NCBI RefSeq assembly: GCF_004382795.1
Contig: NZ_SMSG01000004.1
Coordinates: 1 to 64,000, forward strand
Direction of reading: 5' to 3'
Length of the DNA stretch: 64,000 nt
Origin: Cumulibacter soli
GTDB lineage: Bacteria; Actinomycetota; Actinomycetes; Mycobacteriales; Antricoccaceae
Shown: positions 26,908-35,369 of the stretch, in pieces
Numbering within the stretch: the stretch's first letter is position 1
Layout of the letters: each line of letters starts with the position of its first letter
Made by a program: the position numbers and the translations under genes
The notes under the pieces: generated by a model
The model's database searches: none
The model's input: only the letters and a program-made list of their open reading frames with translations
Told to the model about the DNA's origin: nothing

Positions 26908-28134
26908 ATGACCACCCAACGCACTCCGCGGTCGGTGCCCGGCCGCCACAGCGCCGACCTGCTGATCGATCAGGACAAGCTCAGCGCGCTAGTAGGCCAC
27001 CAGGTCCGCGCCGTGCACCTTCGTCACAAGCCCGGTCTGTCGACCCGCGCGGCGTTGATCGATCCGGCTTCGGAGCATCCCCCGCGTTGGGTACATGTCG
27101 TGTACCCAGCCCACACCGACAAACTGCGGAATGCCCTGCGGCGCCGCCGATCCCGCGATCAATTCTGGGCCCGTGAGGTCCCTCGAACCATCGCCGGCGA
27201 GCAGTTACTGCTGGCGTATGGCGAAATCGATACCGACCCGCGGCTGCAGCGCGGCCTGAATACGGTGCGGGATACGGACGAATCGGTCAGCTCGCGAATC
27301 AGCACAGGCGAACTGGCGGTACTGCGCTACAACCCGCAACGCCGGCTGGTGTTGCGCCGCGAGATTCCGGGCACCGACCCGCTCGTAGTGCGCATCACCG
27401 CACGCCCACAGAACGGCGTACACCACGTGCTCGCCCACCTCAGCGACGCCGGAGTTCCGCTGATACAACCGCTGGCACAGCCGGCACACCGGTACGTCAC
27501 CCTCTGGCCCTGGTACGGAACCGGCGATCTGGAGCAGGTTGCACCGGCTGAAAGCGCGCCGTACGCCGCCGCAGCAGGACGGGCCTTGGCCGCACTGCAC
27601 GCCGCTGGTGCAAGTGGCGGGCTCAACCCCGTACTAACGGTCAGTGGCGAGCTGTCAGCGGTCGCCGAGGATCTCGCCCGCATCGATCCGGAAGCAGGTC
27701 AGCGGATGCGCAAATTGGCCGATGCCACCATCGCACGCATCGATGCGCGGACCTGGCGCACGGGTGTGGTGCACGGCGATTTCTCGGCGGATCAGGTCCT
27801 CCTCGAGGACGAGACCACGCGGCGCGCACCTGCCGTCGCTCTGACAGATTTCGACCGTGCCGGTATCGGCCCACTCGCGATGGATCTGGGCACGTTCGCC
27901 GCGACAGAACTACTAGCGGTGAGCGCACCGGGCAACGAAGCGTTCAATATCGATACGCTCCCGCGCACCACCGCCCTGGCAGCCGGATACTCTGCATCGA
28001 GCGACGGTGTGCACCGCGAGTGGGTCGCGCGGGCGCTGCTGTCGCGAGTAATGGAGCCGTTCCGGGCCGGCGATCCGAATTGGGCCAGTGCGATCGAGCG
28101 CCGTCTCGATCAGGTCGCGAAGGTGCTGGCATGA
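26908..28134 (+). CDS. Aminoglycoside-phosphotransferase-fold kinase (operon gene 5)
   Basis: A 408-aa protein with an APH-like kinase fold. An in-frame GTG at 26899 overlaps the previous stop but sits one base from GGAG; the ATG at 26908 has ten-base spacing and is preferred. The catalytic loop is VVHGDFSADQVLL (HGDxxxDQ) near residue 285, and the metal-binding Asp lies in LTDFDRAGIGPLAMDLG. The N-terminal 130 residues are poorly defined. It could phosphorylate a sugar or small acceptor. It shares the operon with a second, divergent APH-fold protein. Confidence 0.8.
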   Translation: MTTQRTPRSVPGRHSADLLIDQDKLSALVGHQVRAVHLRHKPGLSTRAALIDPASEHPPRWVHVVYPAHTDKLRNALRRRRSRDQFWAREVPRTIAGEQLLLAYGEIDTDPRLQRGLNTVRDTDESVSSRISTGELAVLRYNPQRRLVLRREIPGTDPLVVRITARPQNGVHHVLAHLSDAGVPLIQPLAQPAHRYVTLWPWYGTGDLEQVAPAESAPYAAAAGRALAALHAAGASGGLNPVLTVSGELSAVAEDLARIDPEAGQRMRKLADATIARIDARTWRTGVVHGDFSADQVLLEDETTRRAPAVALTDFDRAGIGPLAMDLGTFAATELLAVSAPGNEAFNIDTLPRTTALAAGYSASSDGVHREWVARALLSRVMEPFRAGDPNWASAIERRLDQVAKVLA

Positions 28135-29201
28135 ATGAACCGGGCCCCGTACCGGCGCGGCTAGCAGCCGCCAGCGAGGAGATCAGCGTCGAACGCGCGT
28201 GGCCGCATGAGGTCGCGACCTGTGGCACCGAGGCCGTGATCAGCGTCGAAGGTCGCGATCAGGCCGGCATGATTCGCGCCGGTCGGTTGCGCCTACGCCG
28301 CGATACGCAGGACGGCGCGTGGAACTCGGCGGATACAGAACTCGCCGACGCCGGCGCCGATCCCAAACTCCCCGACCTCGCCGACCTCTCGGGCCAACTT
28401 CTCGTGCACCGTTTCGGCAAGCGCGCGGTCGTACGCCGCGAGGGCGATGTCGTGAAAGTGATACGTCCGGGGCGAGCGAGCGAGATCGCCGAACGAGCTC
28501 GTCAGGGACGACGGATCGCTAGTGACGCGGGCCTGATGGCGCCGGAGGTACTGCGGGTGGACGGCGGGATCGTTTCGTTCAGCGTCCTCCCCGGGCGAAG
28601 CCTGCACGACCTAGGCGCAGACACCTCCCTCACTGAGTGGTCTGCGTTGTGGTCCCGATGGGCGAAGGCATGGCCAGCGCTCACCCGCGGCGAATCGACC
28701 GGCCTGCCGGTGCACACTGCGACGCACGAAGCCCAAGCGCTACGGCGGTGGAGCTCCCTCGCCGACGAATTCGCAGCGCTGCCGCGCACCCTGCTCGCGG
28801 GGTTGCACCGCGCGGCCGAGCGCGTGATGACTGATCTGATCGACGGCACCGCCCAACCGTTTGTGACGAGCCACCGCGACCTGCACGACAAACAACTCCT
28901 CGCGGACGGCGAACACCTCGGGATCCTCGATTTCGACACGGCAGCGCTGGCCGAGCCTGCTCTCGATTTGGCCAACCTGTCTGTGCACGCTGCACTTCGC
29001 GTCGATCAGGGACTCTGGCCCGCGCAGTACGGCGCCGTCGTGCGTGCCGCGGTCGATGAAGTGGCTGGCATAGTCGGGGTCGACCGCGACCGCTTCGGGG
29101 CGTACGCCGAGGCGACCCGGATCCGGCTGGCCTGCATCTACGCCTTCCGGCCGCGCTATCGGGAGTTAGCCATCGCGTGGGCGTCAACTCTGGACCGCTG
29201 A
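28131..29201 (+). CDS. APH-fold phosphotransferase (operon gene 6)
   Basis: A 356-aa protein whose ATG overlaps the preceding TGA (ATGA at 28131-28134). The kinase core shows VTSHRDLHDKQLL (HRDxHDKQ in place of the HGD loop) and LGILDFDTAALAEPALDLANLSVHAA with the metal-ligand Asp. A VVRREGDVVKVIRPGRASEIAERA segment near residue 100 provides a nucleotide-lobe lysine. It ends the operon, convergent with the two-component genes 14 bp away. Having two different APH-fold kinases in one operon suggests two phosphorylation or sugar-activation steps. Substrate unknown. Confidence 0.8.
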   Translation: MNEPGPVPARLAAASEEISVERAWPHEVATCGTEAVISVEGRDQAGMIRAGRLRLRRDTQDGAWNSADTELADAGADPKLPDLADLSGQLLVHRFGKRAVVRREGDVVKVIRPGRASEIAERARQGRRIASDAGLMAPEVLRVDGGIVSFSVLPGRSLHDLGADTSLTEWSALWSRWAKAWPALTRGESTGLPVHTATHEAQALRRWSSLADEFAALPRTLLAGLHRAAERVMTDLIDGTAQPFVTSHRDLHDKQLLADGEHLGILDFDTAALAEPALDLANLSVHAALRVDQGLWPAQYGAVVRAAVDEVAGIVGVDRDRFGAYAEATRIRLACIYAFRPRYRELAIAWASTLDR

Positions 29202-29215
29202 GCTTCGATTCGCGG

Positions 29216-29860
29216 TCAGGATTTCAGGAAGGCGAGGACGGCGCGCACTCGGCGGTTCGTCTCCTCGTCAGCGTTCAGATCAAGCTTGGTGAAGATTCGG
29301 CTGACGTGCTTTTCAACGGCGCCTTCGGTGACGACCAGCCGAGCCGCAATCGCGGCATTCGAGAGCCCTTCTGCCATCATCGCCAGCACCTCTCGCTCAC
29401 GCGCGGTCAACTCGTGCACCGGGTCGGCCTTCGGACGCGCCGCGAGCAATTGGGCCACGACAAACGGATCGAGCACTGTGCCACCTCCGGCCACCGATTC
29501 AACCGCCGCCAAGAATCCGTCCAGGTCGCTGACCCGATCCTTGAGCAAGTAGCCCAATGCCGCCGTACCGCTCGCGGTGAGTTCGTCGGCGTACGAACGT
29601 TCGACGTACTGCGAGAGCACCAGGATCGCGGCTTCCGGCCACTGCCGGCGGACCTCCACCGCAGCCCGCAACCCCTCGTCAGTGTGTGAGGGCGGCATCC
29701 GCACATCAACGATCGACAGATCTGGGCGGAACTCAAGCGCTGCGGCAACGTACGACGGACCGTCGCCGGCGGTGGCCACGATGTCATGTCCGGACTCCCG
29801 CAACAGCAGTTCAAGACCTTCCCGCAGCAGCATGGAGTCATCGGCGAGGACTATCCGCAC
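29216..29860 (-). CDS. NarL/LuxR-family response regulator
   Basis: A 214-aa response regulator. The receiver domain has VLADDS (acidic pair), phospho-acceptor Asp in LSIVDVRMPP and conserved Lys in GYLLKDRV. The C-terminal LuxR helix-turn-helix reads LTAREREVLAMMAEGLSNAAIAARLVVTEGAVEKHVSRIFTKLDL. Its GTG start lies inside the 3' end of the sensor-kinase gene (10-bp overlap), so the two are cotranscribed partners. Target genes unknown; neighbouring glycosyltransferase and LytR_C genes make an envelope role plausible. Confidence 0.93.
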   Translation of the reverse strand: MRIVLADDSMLLREGLELLLRESGHDIVATAGDGPSYVAAALEFRPDLSIVDVRMPPSHTDEGLRAAVEVRRQWPEAAILVLSQYVERSYADELTASGTAALGYLLKDRVSDLDGFLAAVESVAGGGTVLDPFVVAQLLAARPKADPVHELTAREREVLAMMAEGLSNAAIAARLVVTEGAVEKHVSRIFTKLDLNADEETNRRVRAVLAFLKS

Positions 29861-31131
29861 GGCATCCGCGCCTCGATGAGCGTGGGACCGCCGGTGGGCG
29901 AATGTACGTCGAGCACGCCTTCCAGGCTACGCACCCGGTCATTCAAGCCGGCTAATCCGCTGCCCTTGGCCGGGTGTGCGCCACCGATACCGTCGTCGGT
30001 CACCTGCACGACGAGTTCGCGGCCGGTCACCGTCGGCTCGATCTCCAGGCGCACAGCACCGAAGGTGGCACCGGAGTGCTTCGCGATGTTCGTGAGGCAT
30101 TCGGAGACCACGAAGTACGCGCCGGTCTCGAGGTGTTCGGGCAACTCTTCGTCGAGTTCGAACTCCAGGTACACCGGGACCGGCGCACGTGTGACGATTT
30201 CTTCCAGCGCCGCGCGTAGTCCGCGATCAACAAGCAGCGGCGGCGCGATTCCGCGGGAAAGCGCGCGCAGTTCGTCGAGCGTGGATCCCGACCGGGTAAT
30301 TGCCTCGTCCAGAATCGTGCGGGCGCGTTCCGGGTCGATTTCCATCTGCCTGCGGACGCGGCCAAGGTCCATCGACAGTCGAACGAGTTGCTGTTGCGGG
30401 CCGTCGTGAATGTCGCGTTCGAGGCGCCGCAGCGCACCATGCTCGGCGGTACGGGTCGCATCCCGGCTCGCGACAGCGGCCTCGCGGTCGGCCTGCGCGG
30501 CGTGCACTTCCTCCTGCATGGCAGCACGTCCACACAACATCAAAAGCGCGGGTCCGGCGTGTGCCCAGGCCGCCACCAGCATCGCCCAGCGCATCGTCAA
30601 CGCGAACACGACGCCGACGAGGAACCACCAGATGCTGTCGGTGACGTAGCCGCCACCGACACCGATCAAGTCAGGGACGGAGTTGTACGCGTCGTCGTCC
30701 GGGATAGTCCAGCCCCATAGCCAGTAGGTCAGTCCGGCCAACGTCACCGACCACCACACCACTGTCAATACGAACGAGAAGATGCCCAGTGGTAACCGGA
30801 TGATCTGGAACGCCGCATCCATCCAGGACTGCGGATCACTCAGCGGCGTGAACGCGCGCGCGAACCAGCCGCTGCCCGGACGCGGCTGCTTGTACCGCGG
30901 CGCCGGCGGGCGCAGTTGCATCAGCGACTGGAGTTGGGCGCGGTCGCCGTACGACAAACCACGCGCAATGGCGAACATCAATGTGAGGATGGGGAGCCCG
31001 ACGACAGTGATGAGCAGGCCGGCACCGGACGCGAAGAGGGTCACGGTGAGGACGAACCCGATGATGGCGAGCGGGAATGCGACGAGCGAATAGACGCTGT
31101 GCAGCACGGTGGTACGCAGGTCGATCTTCAT
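29851..31131 (-). CDS. Sensor histidine kinase, NarL-type partner
   Basis: A 426-aa kinase. The N-terminal part (about 1-200) is a membrane sensor with four to five hydrophobic segments, for example SLVAFPLAIIGFVLTVTLFASGAGLLITVVGLPIL, like the putative-sensor domain of actinobacterial kinases. The phospho-acceptor His is in LERDIHDGPQQQLVRLSMDLG (HisKA_3) and the ATPase G-box is VTDDGIGGAHPAKGSGLAGLNDR. I prefer the ATG at 31131 (MKIDLRTTVL); a TTG at 31209 and an ATG at 31185 are alternatives, and none has a strong ribosome-binding site. Confidence 0.9.
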   Translation of the reverse strand: MKIDLRTTVLHSVYSLVAFPLAIIGFVLTVTLFASGAGLLITVVGLPILTLMFAIARGLSYGDRAQLQSLMQLRPPAPRYKQPRPGSGWFARAFTPLSDPQSWMDAAFQIIRLPLGIFSFVLTVVWWSVTLAGLTYWLWGWTIPDDDAYNSVPDLIGVGGGYVTDSIWWFLVGVVFALTMRWAMLVAAWAHAGPALLMLCGRAAMQEEVHAAQADREAAVASRDATRTAEHGALRRLERDIHDGPQQQLVRLSMDLGRVRRQMEIDPERARTILDEAITRSGSTLDELRALSRGIAPPLLVDRGLRAALEEIVTRAPVPVYLEFELDEELPEHLETGAYFVVSECLTNIAKHSGATFGAVRLEIEPTVTGRELVVQVTDDGIGGAHPAKGSGLAGLNDRVRSLEGVLDVHSPTGGPTLIEARMPCG

Positions 31132-31218
31132 GTCGTCAACGCTAAGGCTCGCGGTACTCCTCGCACGATCCCGCAGACCCGCCATTGCATGGTCGGGATA
31201 ACCCGACAAGGACGACGG

Positions 31219-31818
31219 CTACTGACCAGGCGCCCAGTCGCCGGTAAGTACGACGACCACGCCGGTGTACCCGAGGTCCGGCGGCATTTCGGCGACCGCC
31301 AACTGCGGATACTGCTCGGCGAGCGCCTCCGCGGCGGCCTGTGCCTGATCATCACCGCTCGAGTAGAACACAGTGCTCTGGTTCAGCGGAGTACCGAAGT
31401 AATTGTCGACGGCGGTAACTTCCCAGCCACCGTTGATGAACTCGGTTTGGCCGGCGGCCGCTAGACCGTCCGTGCCGCCGCCGTTGAGCACGACCAGCGG
31501 CGCCTTGACGTCGGCTGGGGGTTCGGACGGGTCGGCGTCGTCCGAAGGATCGACTCCATCGGAGGAGTCTGCGTCATCCGATGGCTGCGTGTCGCTGGAG
31601 TCGGCCGCGCCGGAATCGTCCGCATCTTCGCTGGCGTCGGCAGATTGACTGGAGTCGGCACCCGCAGACCGGGCCTCGTCGGATGCCCCTCTACTGGCGT
31701 CCGTCGCACCCAAACGGCCGGTGAACGCCATGAACGCGAGCACGACGAGCACCGCACCAATGACGATGGCGATGGCACCGCCAATACGCCGGCGTTGGAC
31801 GTCGGTCTGAGTGAGCAC
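31219..31818 (-). CDS. LytR C-terminal domain (LytR_C) protein, VirR-like
   Basis: A 199-aa single-pass membrane protein. It has a short cytoplasmic N terminus (RRRIGG), a TM helix IAIVIGAVLVVLAFMAFTG (about 14-33), an acidic Ser/Asp linker (about 35-105) and an extracytoplasmic LytR_C domain starting PLVVLNGGGTDGLAAAGQTEF. It sits directly downstream of the DUF3263 gene, the same pairing and order as M. tuberculosis Rv0430-Rv0431; Rv0431 (VirR) affects vesicle release and envelope integrity. The Asp/Ser linker is unusually long and repetitive. A similar envelope role here is inference. Confidence 0.85.
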   Translation of the reverse strand: MLTQTDVQRRRIGGAIAIVIGAVLVVLAFMAFTGRLGATDASRGASDEARSAGADSSQSADASEDADDSGAADSSDTQPSDDADSSDGVDPSDDADPSEPPADVKAPLVVLNGGGTDGLAAAGQTEFINGGWEVTAVDNYFGTPLNQSTVFYSSGDDQAQAAAEALAEQYPQLAVAEMPPDLGYTGVVVVLTGDWAPGQ

Positions 31819-31835
31819 TCTGACGATGCTACGGG

Positions 31836-32147
31836 TTAGTTCGGATCGATGCCCAGGCGGCGAGCCGAACGTGCACGCTGACGGGTCGCGCGCTGACGGC
31901 GCAGGCGCTTCACCAACATCGCGTCGGCCGCGAGCGCCTCAGGACGATCGATCAAGGCGTTCAACACCTGGTAGTAGCGAGTGCCGGACAGGTCGAACAA
32001 CTCCTTGATGGCGTGTTCCTTCGCACCGGCGTACTTCCACCACTGCCGCTCGAACGCGAGGATGTCGCGCTCACGGCGCGTCAGGCCGTCGACAACCCCA
32101 TCGGAGTCGTCATTCGTCTGCAGCGCGTGGGCGAAGTCCATACTCAT
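31836..32147 (-). CDS. DUF3263 protein (Rv0430-like)
   Basis: A 103-aa protein with the DUF3263 core GLTRRERDILAFERQWWKYAGAKEHAIKELFDLSGTRYYQVLNALIDRPEALAADAMLVKRLRR, followed by a very basic tail (RQRATRQRARSARR). The helical core resembles a helix-turn-helix and the tail could bind nucleic acid, but function is unknown. I chose the ATG at 32147, which gives a length near that of Rv0430; the open frame reaches an ATG at 32201. It is 17 bp from the LytR_C gene, one operon. Confidence 0.82.
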   Translation of the reverse strand: MSMDFAHALQTNDDSDGVVDGLTRRERDILAFERQWWKYAGAKEHAIKELFDLSGTRYYQVLNALIDRPEALAADAMLVKRLRRQRATRQRARSARRLGIDPN

Positions 32148-32310
32148 CCCTGTCGTCGTTGAGGCCGGCGCGTAAACAACACGCGTGTGATTTCGATTCA
32201 TTGTGCCAGATGAGCCGACCTCGATGCTGCAGCGATGCGGTGTTTCTCACGTCGCTTGAATGACCACGATCGACGCAGTTCCCCCGGACCGCGACACCAG
32301 GTAAAGTTCT

Positions 32311-32329
32311 TTCGGTTAGGCGAACCTAA
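32311..32329 (+). promoter_or_regulatory. DtxR/IdeR iron box
   Basis: TTCGGTTAGGCGAACCTAA differs at two of 19 positions from the consensus iron box TTAGGTTAGGCTAACCTAA. It lies 22 bp upstream of the first gene of the siderophore importer operon and should mediate Fe(II)-dependent repression. Confidence 0.85.
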
Positions 32330-32350
32330 GTTCTTCACGTGGGAGGTGGC

Positions 32351-33385
32351 ATGACCACGGCCACTGCCCCGCAGACCTCGCTCTCGGTCGGCACAGCCAA
32401 GCGGGGAGCAGTGCTCATCATCCTCGCGATCCTGCTGGTTGCGCTCGCGCTCTTGAGCCTGCTCGTCGGCAGCGGCAACATCTCCCCGGCCCAGGCGTGG
32501 GATGCACTTTGGCACAACGACGGCAGCACTGCCGCACAGATCGTACGTACCTCGCGGCTGCCGCGAACCCTCCTCGGCCTGGTGTGTGGTGCCGCGCTGG
32601 GGGTCGCGGGCGCGATGATGCAGGCGCTGACCCGCAACCCACTGGCCGACCCCGGCATCCTCGGGGTCAACGCCGGGGCGTACCTGGCGATGGTGCTCGG
32701 GTTCTGGTGGTTCGGCGCGATGTCCACCTCTAACTACGTGCTCTGGGGTACGGCGGGGGCGCTGTTGGCCTCGGGCTTGGTGTACGTCGTCGGATCCAGC
32801 GGCCGCGCCGGCGCGAGCGCCGGCAAACTCGTGCTCACCGGAGTGGCAGTCAGTTGCGTGTTCACCGGTATCGCATTCGGGCTCACCATGATCGACCCGA
32901 AGGCATTCGACGCGATCCGCGGCTGGCAGGCGGGGTCGCTACAGAAGTCCGGCGCCATTGAAATCTTGTTCGGCGTACTGCCCTATATTGGCGTCGGCTT
33001 AGCAATGGCGCTCGTGTTGATGCTCTATTTCAACGCGATCGCGTTGGGCGACGACCGGGCGCGTGCGCTCGGCGTACCGGTAACCAGGGTGCGTACGGCC
33101 GGTTTCATTGCGCTGACGGTGTTGTGCGGCGCCGCGACCGCGGCAGTCGGGCCCATCTCGTTCCTCGGACTGATGGTGCCGCACGCGGTCCGCAGCGTGG
33201 TTGGCCCTGATCAACGCTGGATCATTCCCACCTGCCTGCTCGTGGCGCCCATCCTGTTTCTGGGCGCCGACATCATCGGCCGGATAGCGATCCCTGGGGA
33301 GTTGCCGGTCGGCATGGTCACCGCTTTCATCGGCGCCCCAGTGCTGATTTGGCTCGCTCGCAATCGCGGGGTGAATGAGTTATGA
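32351..33385 (+). CDS. Iron-siderophore ABC transporter permease 1 (FecCD family)
   Basis: A 344-aa polytopic permease of the BtuC/FecCD fold. GGGAGGTGGC precedes the ATG at 32351; an in-frame ATG 12 bases upstream is less likely. RLPRTLLGLVCGAALGVAGAMMQALTRNPLADPGILGVNAGA is the family signature near residues 60-105, and GPISFLGLMVPHAVR near 270 is the loop contacting the ATPase. It pairs with the next gene to form a heterodimeric channel for a ferric siderophore. The preceding iron box supports the iron assignment. Confidence 0.93.
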   Translation: MTTATAPQTSLSVGTAKRGAVLIILAILLVALALLSLLVGSGNISPAQAWDALWHNDGSTAAQIVRTSRLPRTLLGLVCGAALGVAGAMMQALTRNPLADPGILGVNAGAYLAMVLGFWWFGAMSTSNYVLWGTAGALLASGLVYVVGSSGRAGASAGKLVLTGVAVSCVFTGIAFGLTMIDPKAFDAIRGWQAGSLQKSGAIEILFGVLPYIGVGLAMALVLMLYFNAIALGDDRARALGVPVTRVRTAGFIALTVLCGAATAAVGPISFLGLMVPHAVRSVVGPDQRWIIPTCLLVAPILFLGADIIGRIAIPGELPVGMVTAFIGAPVLIWLARNRGVNEL

Positions 33386-34458
33386 GCACCGAGGCGCAGA
33401 TTCGAATCTGGCCGCCGCGGATCCGGCACGTAACACTGGGCCGATCGCGACTGCGGGTCGATATCCGCACCACCGCGGTCGCCGTCGTCCTCACCCTGGT
33501 CACCGTGGCGGTCGCGATCCTGTCACTCACCCTCGGTTCGGTCGAGGGCGCTAACCTGCCACTCGACCGAGTGGTGGGAGCGTTCACCGGCACCGAATCC
33601 GAGGCCGTACAACGCATCGTCGTCGAGGGTCGCTTGCCGCGCGTTCTGGTCGCAGTCTTCGGCGGCGCTGCGCTTGCCTTGTCCGGGGCCATCTTCCAAA
33701 CCGTCACCCGCAACCCGCTCGGCAGTCCGGACATTATCGGGTTCACCAGCGGCGCGAACACCGGAGCGCTCGTCGCACTGCTCGTGCTCAACCTCGGGTA
33801 CACCGGAGCAACCGTAGGATCGCTGATCGGCGGCCTGGTGACCGGCGCGGTGATCTACTTACTCGCGCTTCGCGGCGGAAACCTAAATGGATCGCGGTTG
33901 ATCATCGTCGGGATCGGGCTCAGCGCGATGTTGGTCGCGTTCAACGGCTTCCTACTCGCCAGGGCCAACGTCGAGAACGCCGTCACCGCGGCAGCGTGGG
34001 GCCAAGGCATCTTTGAGCAGCTGCGGTTCGCCGACGTGTTGCCGGTCGCAATCGTGCTGCTCATCCTCACCCCCGCTCTGGTCGCGCTCGCTCCCGGAAT
34101 GCGGATGTTCGAGCTCGGCACCGACTCGGCGCGCAGCAAGGGCGTGCACACTCAGCGGGTCCAATTGCTGCTGTTGGCGGTCGCGGTCGGGTTCGTCGCT
34201 GTCGTCACCGCCGTTGCCGGGCCAATCGCCTTCATCGCACTGATCGCCCCGCAGGTCGCGATGCGACTGAGCCGAAGCCCCGGCATTCCGCTGGTGACGA
34301 GCGCTGCGGTAGGCGCCACGTTGTTGGTAGTCAGTGACGCGATCGCACGCACGATGCTCGCCCCAGTGCAGTTGCCGGTGGGCGTCGTCACCACCGCTCT
34401 CGGCGGTATCTATCTTCTCGGCCTGCTCATCGTCCAATCCAGAAAGGCCACGGTGTGA
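33382..34458 (+). CDS. Iron-siderophore ABC transporter permease 2 (FecCD family)
   Basis: A 358-aa FecCD permease whose ATG overlaps the previous stop (ATGA, 33382-33385). The signature is RLPRVLVAVFGGAALALSGAIFQTVTRNPLGSPDIIGFTSGA and the ATPase-contact loop is GPIAFIALIAPQVA. About nine to ten hydrophobic helices are visible. It forms the second half of the import channel with permease 1. Confidence 0.93.
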   Translation: MSTEAQIRIWPPRIRHVTLGRSRLRVDIRTTAVAVVLTLVTVAVAILSLTLGSVEGANLPLDRVVGAFTGTESEAVQRIVVEGRLPRVLVAVFGGAALALSGAIFQTVTRNPLGSPDIIGFTSGANTGALVALLVLNLGYTGATVGSLIGGLVTGAVIYLLALRGGNLNGSRLIIVGIGLSAMLVAFNGFLLARANVENAVTAAAWGQGIFEQLRFADVLPVAIVLLILTPALVALAPGMRMFELGTDSARSKGVHTQRVQLLLLAVAVGFVAVVTAVAGPIAFIALIAPQVAMRLSRSPGIPLVTSAAVGATLLVVSDAIARTMLAPVQLPVGVVTTALGGIYLLGLLIVQSRKATV

Positions 34459-35333
34459 GTACCTCAGATACCCCCGGCCGATTGCGCGCTGGCGGGATCG
34501 ATGTCGGCTACGAAACGCGCAAAGTCATTTCGCAACTCGATGTCACGATTCCGGACGGCTCGTTCAGCGTTATCATCGGCCCGAATGCGTGTGGCAAATC
34601 GACCTTGTTGCGCGCACTGTCACGGTTGCTGAAACCGTCGGCCGGCTCCGTTCTGCTTGATGGACGAGACGTGCACGAGTTCGGTGGCAAGCAGTTTGCC
34701 CGCGAGATCGGACTACTGCCGCAACAATCCCTCGCACCCGACGGGATCACCGTCGTCGATCTGGTCTCGCGCGGTCGGTTCCCCTATCAGAAGCTGTTCA
34801 AGCAGTGGACGGACGACGACGAGCAAGCCGTGCGTACGGCGCTGCAGTCAACTCGGCTGCTCGATCTGGCGCAGCGTCAGGTCGCTGAGTTGTCCGGAGG
34901 TCAGCGTCAACGAGTCTGGATCGCGATGGCGTTGGCCCAGCAGACGCCCATCCTGTTGCTCGATGAGCCCACCACCTACCTGGATCTGGCGCATCAACTG
35001 GAGGTACTGGAGTTATGCGCGAGCCTCAACGCTGATGGACGAACCCTGGTCGCCGTACTCCATGACCTCAATCAGGCCGCGCGGTACGCGACCCACCTCA
35101 TCGCGATGCGCAGCGGCGCGATCGTAGCCGAAGGTCCGCCGTCGCAGGTCGTGACCGCGGCGAACGTGGAGGCAGTGTTCGGCGTACGCGCGCGGGTCAT
35201 CGATGACCCGGAGACCGGCACGCCGATGGTGGTCCCACTCGCCTCGGGCGCGGTTCACTCCGCGAAACTGCCCGGCGACACCGCGAACCTCCACGAATCC
35301 GGCGCCGGGTCACCGGCCGCCACGAACGTATAG
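34455..35333 (+). CDS. Iron-siderophore ABC transporter ATP-binding protein (FecE-like)
   Basis: A 292-aa ATPase, GTG start overlapping the previous stop by four bases. Walker A is GPNACGKST (about residues 37-45; Ala-Cys in place of the usual Gly-Ala/Ser), the Q-loop LLPQQS, signature LSGGQRQR and Walker B ILLLDEPTTYLDL. The C-terminal 40 residues (after VVPLASGAVHS) extend beyond the usual core and look disordered. It energises import by the FecCD pair. Confidence 0.93.
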   Translation: MSTSDTPGRLRAGGIDVGYETRKVISQLDVTIPDGSFSVIIGPNACGKSTLLRALSRLLKPSAGSVLLDGRDVHEFGGKQFAREIGLLPQQSLAPDGITVVDLVSRGRFPYQKLFKQWTDDDEQAVRTALQSTRLLDLAQRQVAELSGGQRQRVWIAMALAQQTPILLLDEPTTYLDLAHQLEVLELCASLNADGRTLVAVLHDLNQAARYATHLIAMRSGAIVAEGPPSQVVTAANVEAVFGVRARVIDDPETGTPMVVPLASGAVHSAKLPGDTANLHESGAGSPAATNV

Positions 35334-35369
35334 CACCCACCAATGCGCTTACCAGGAAGCAGGAATTTC

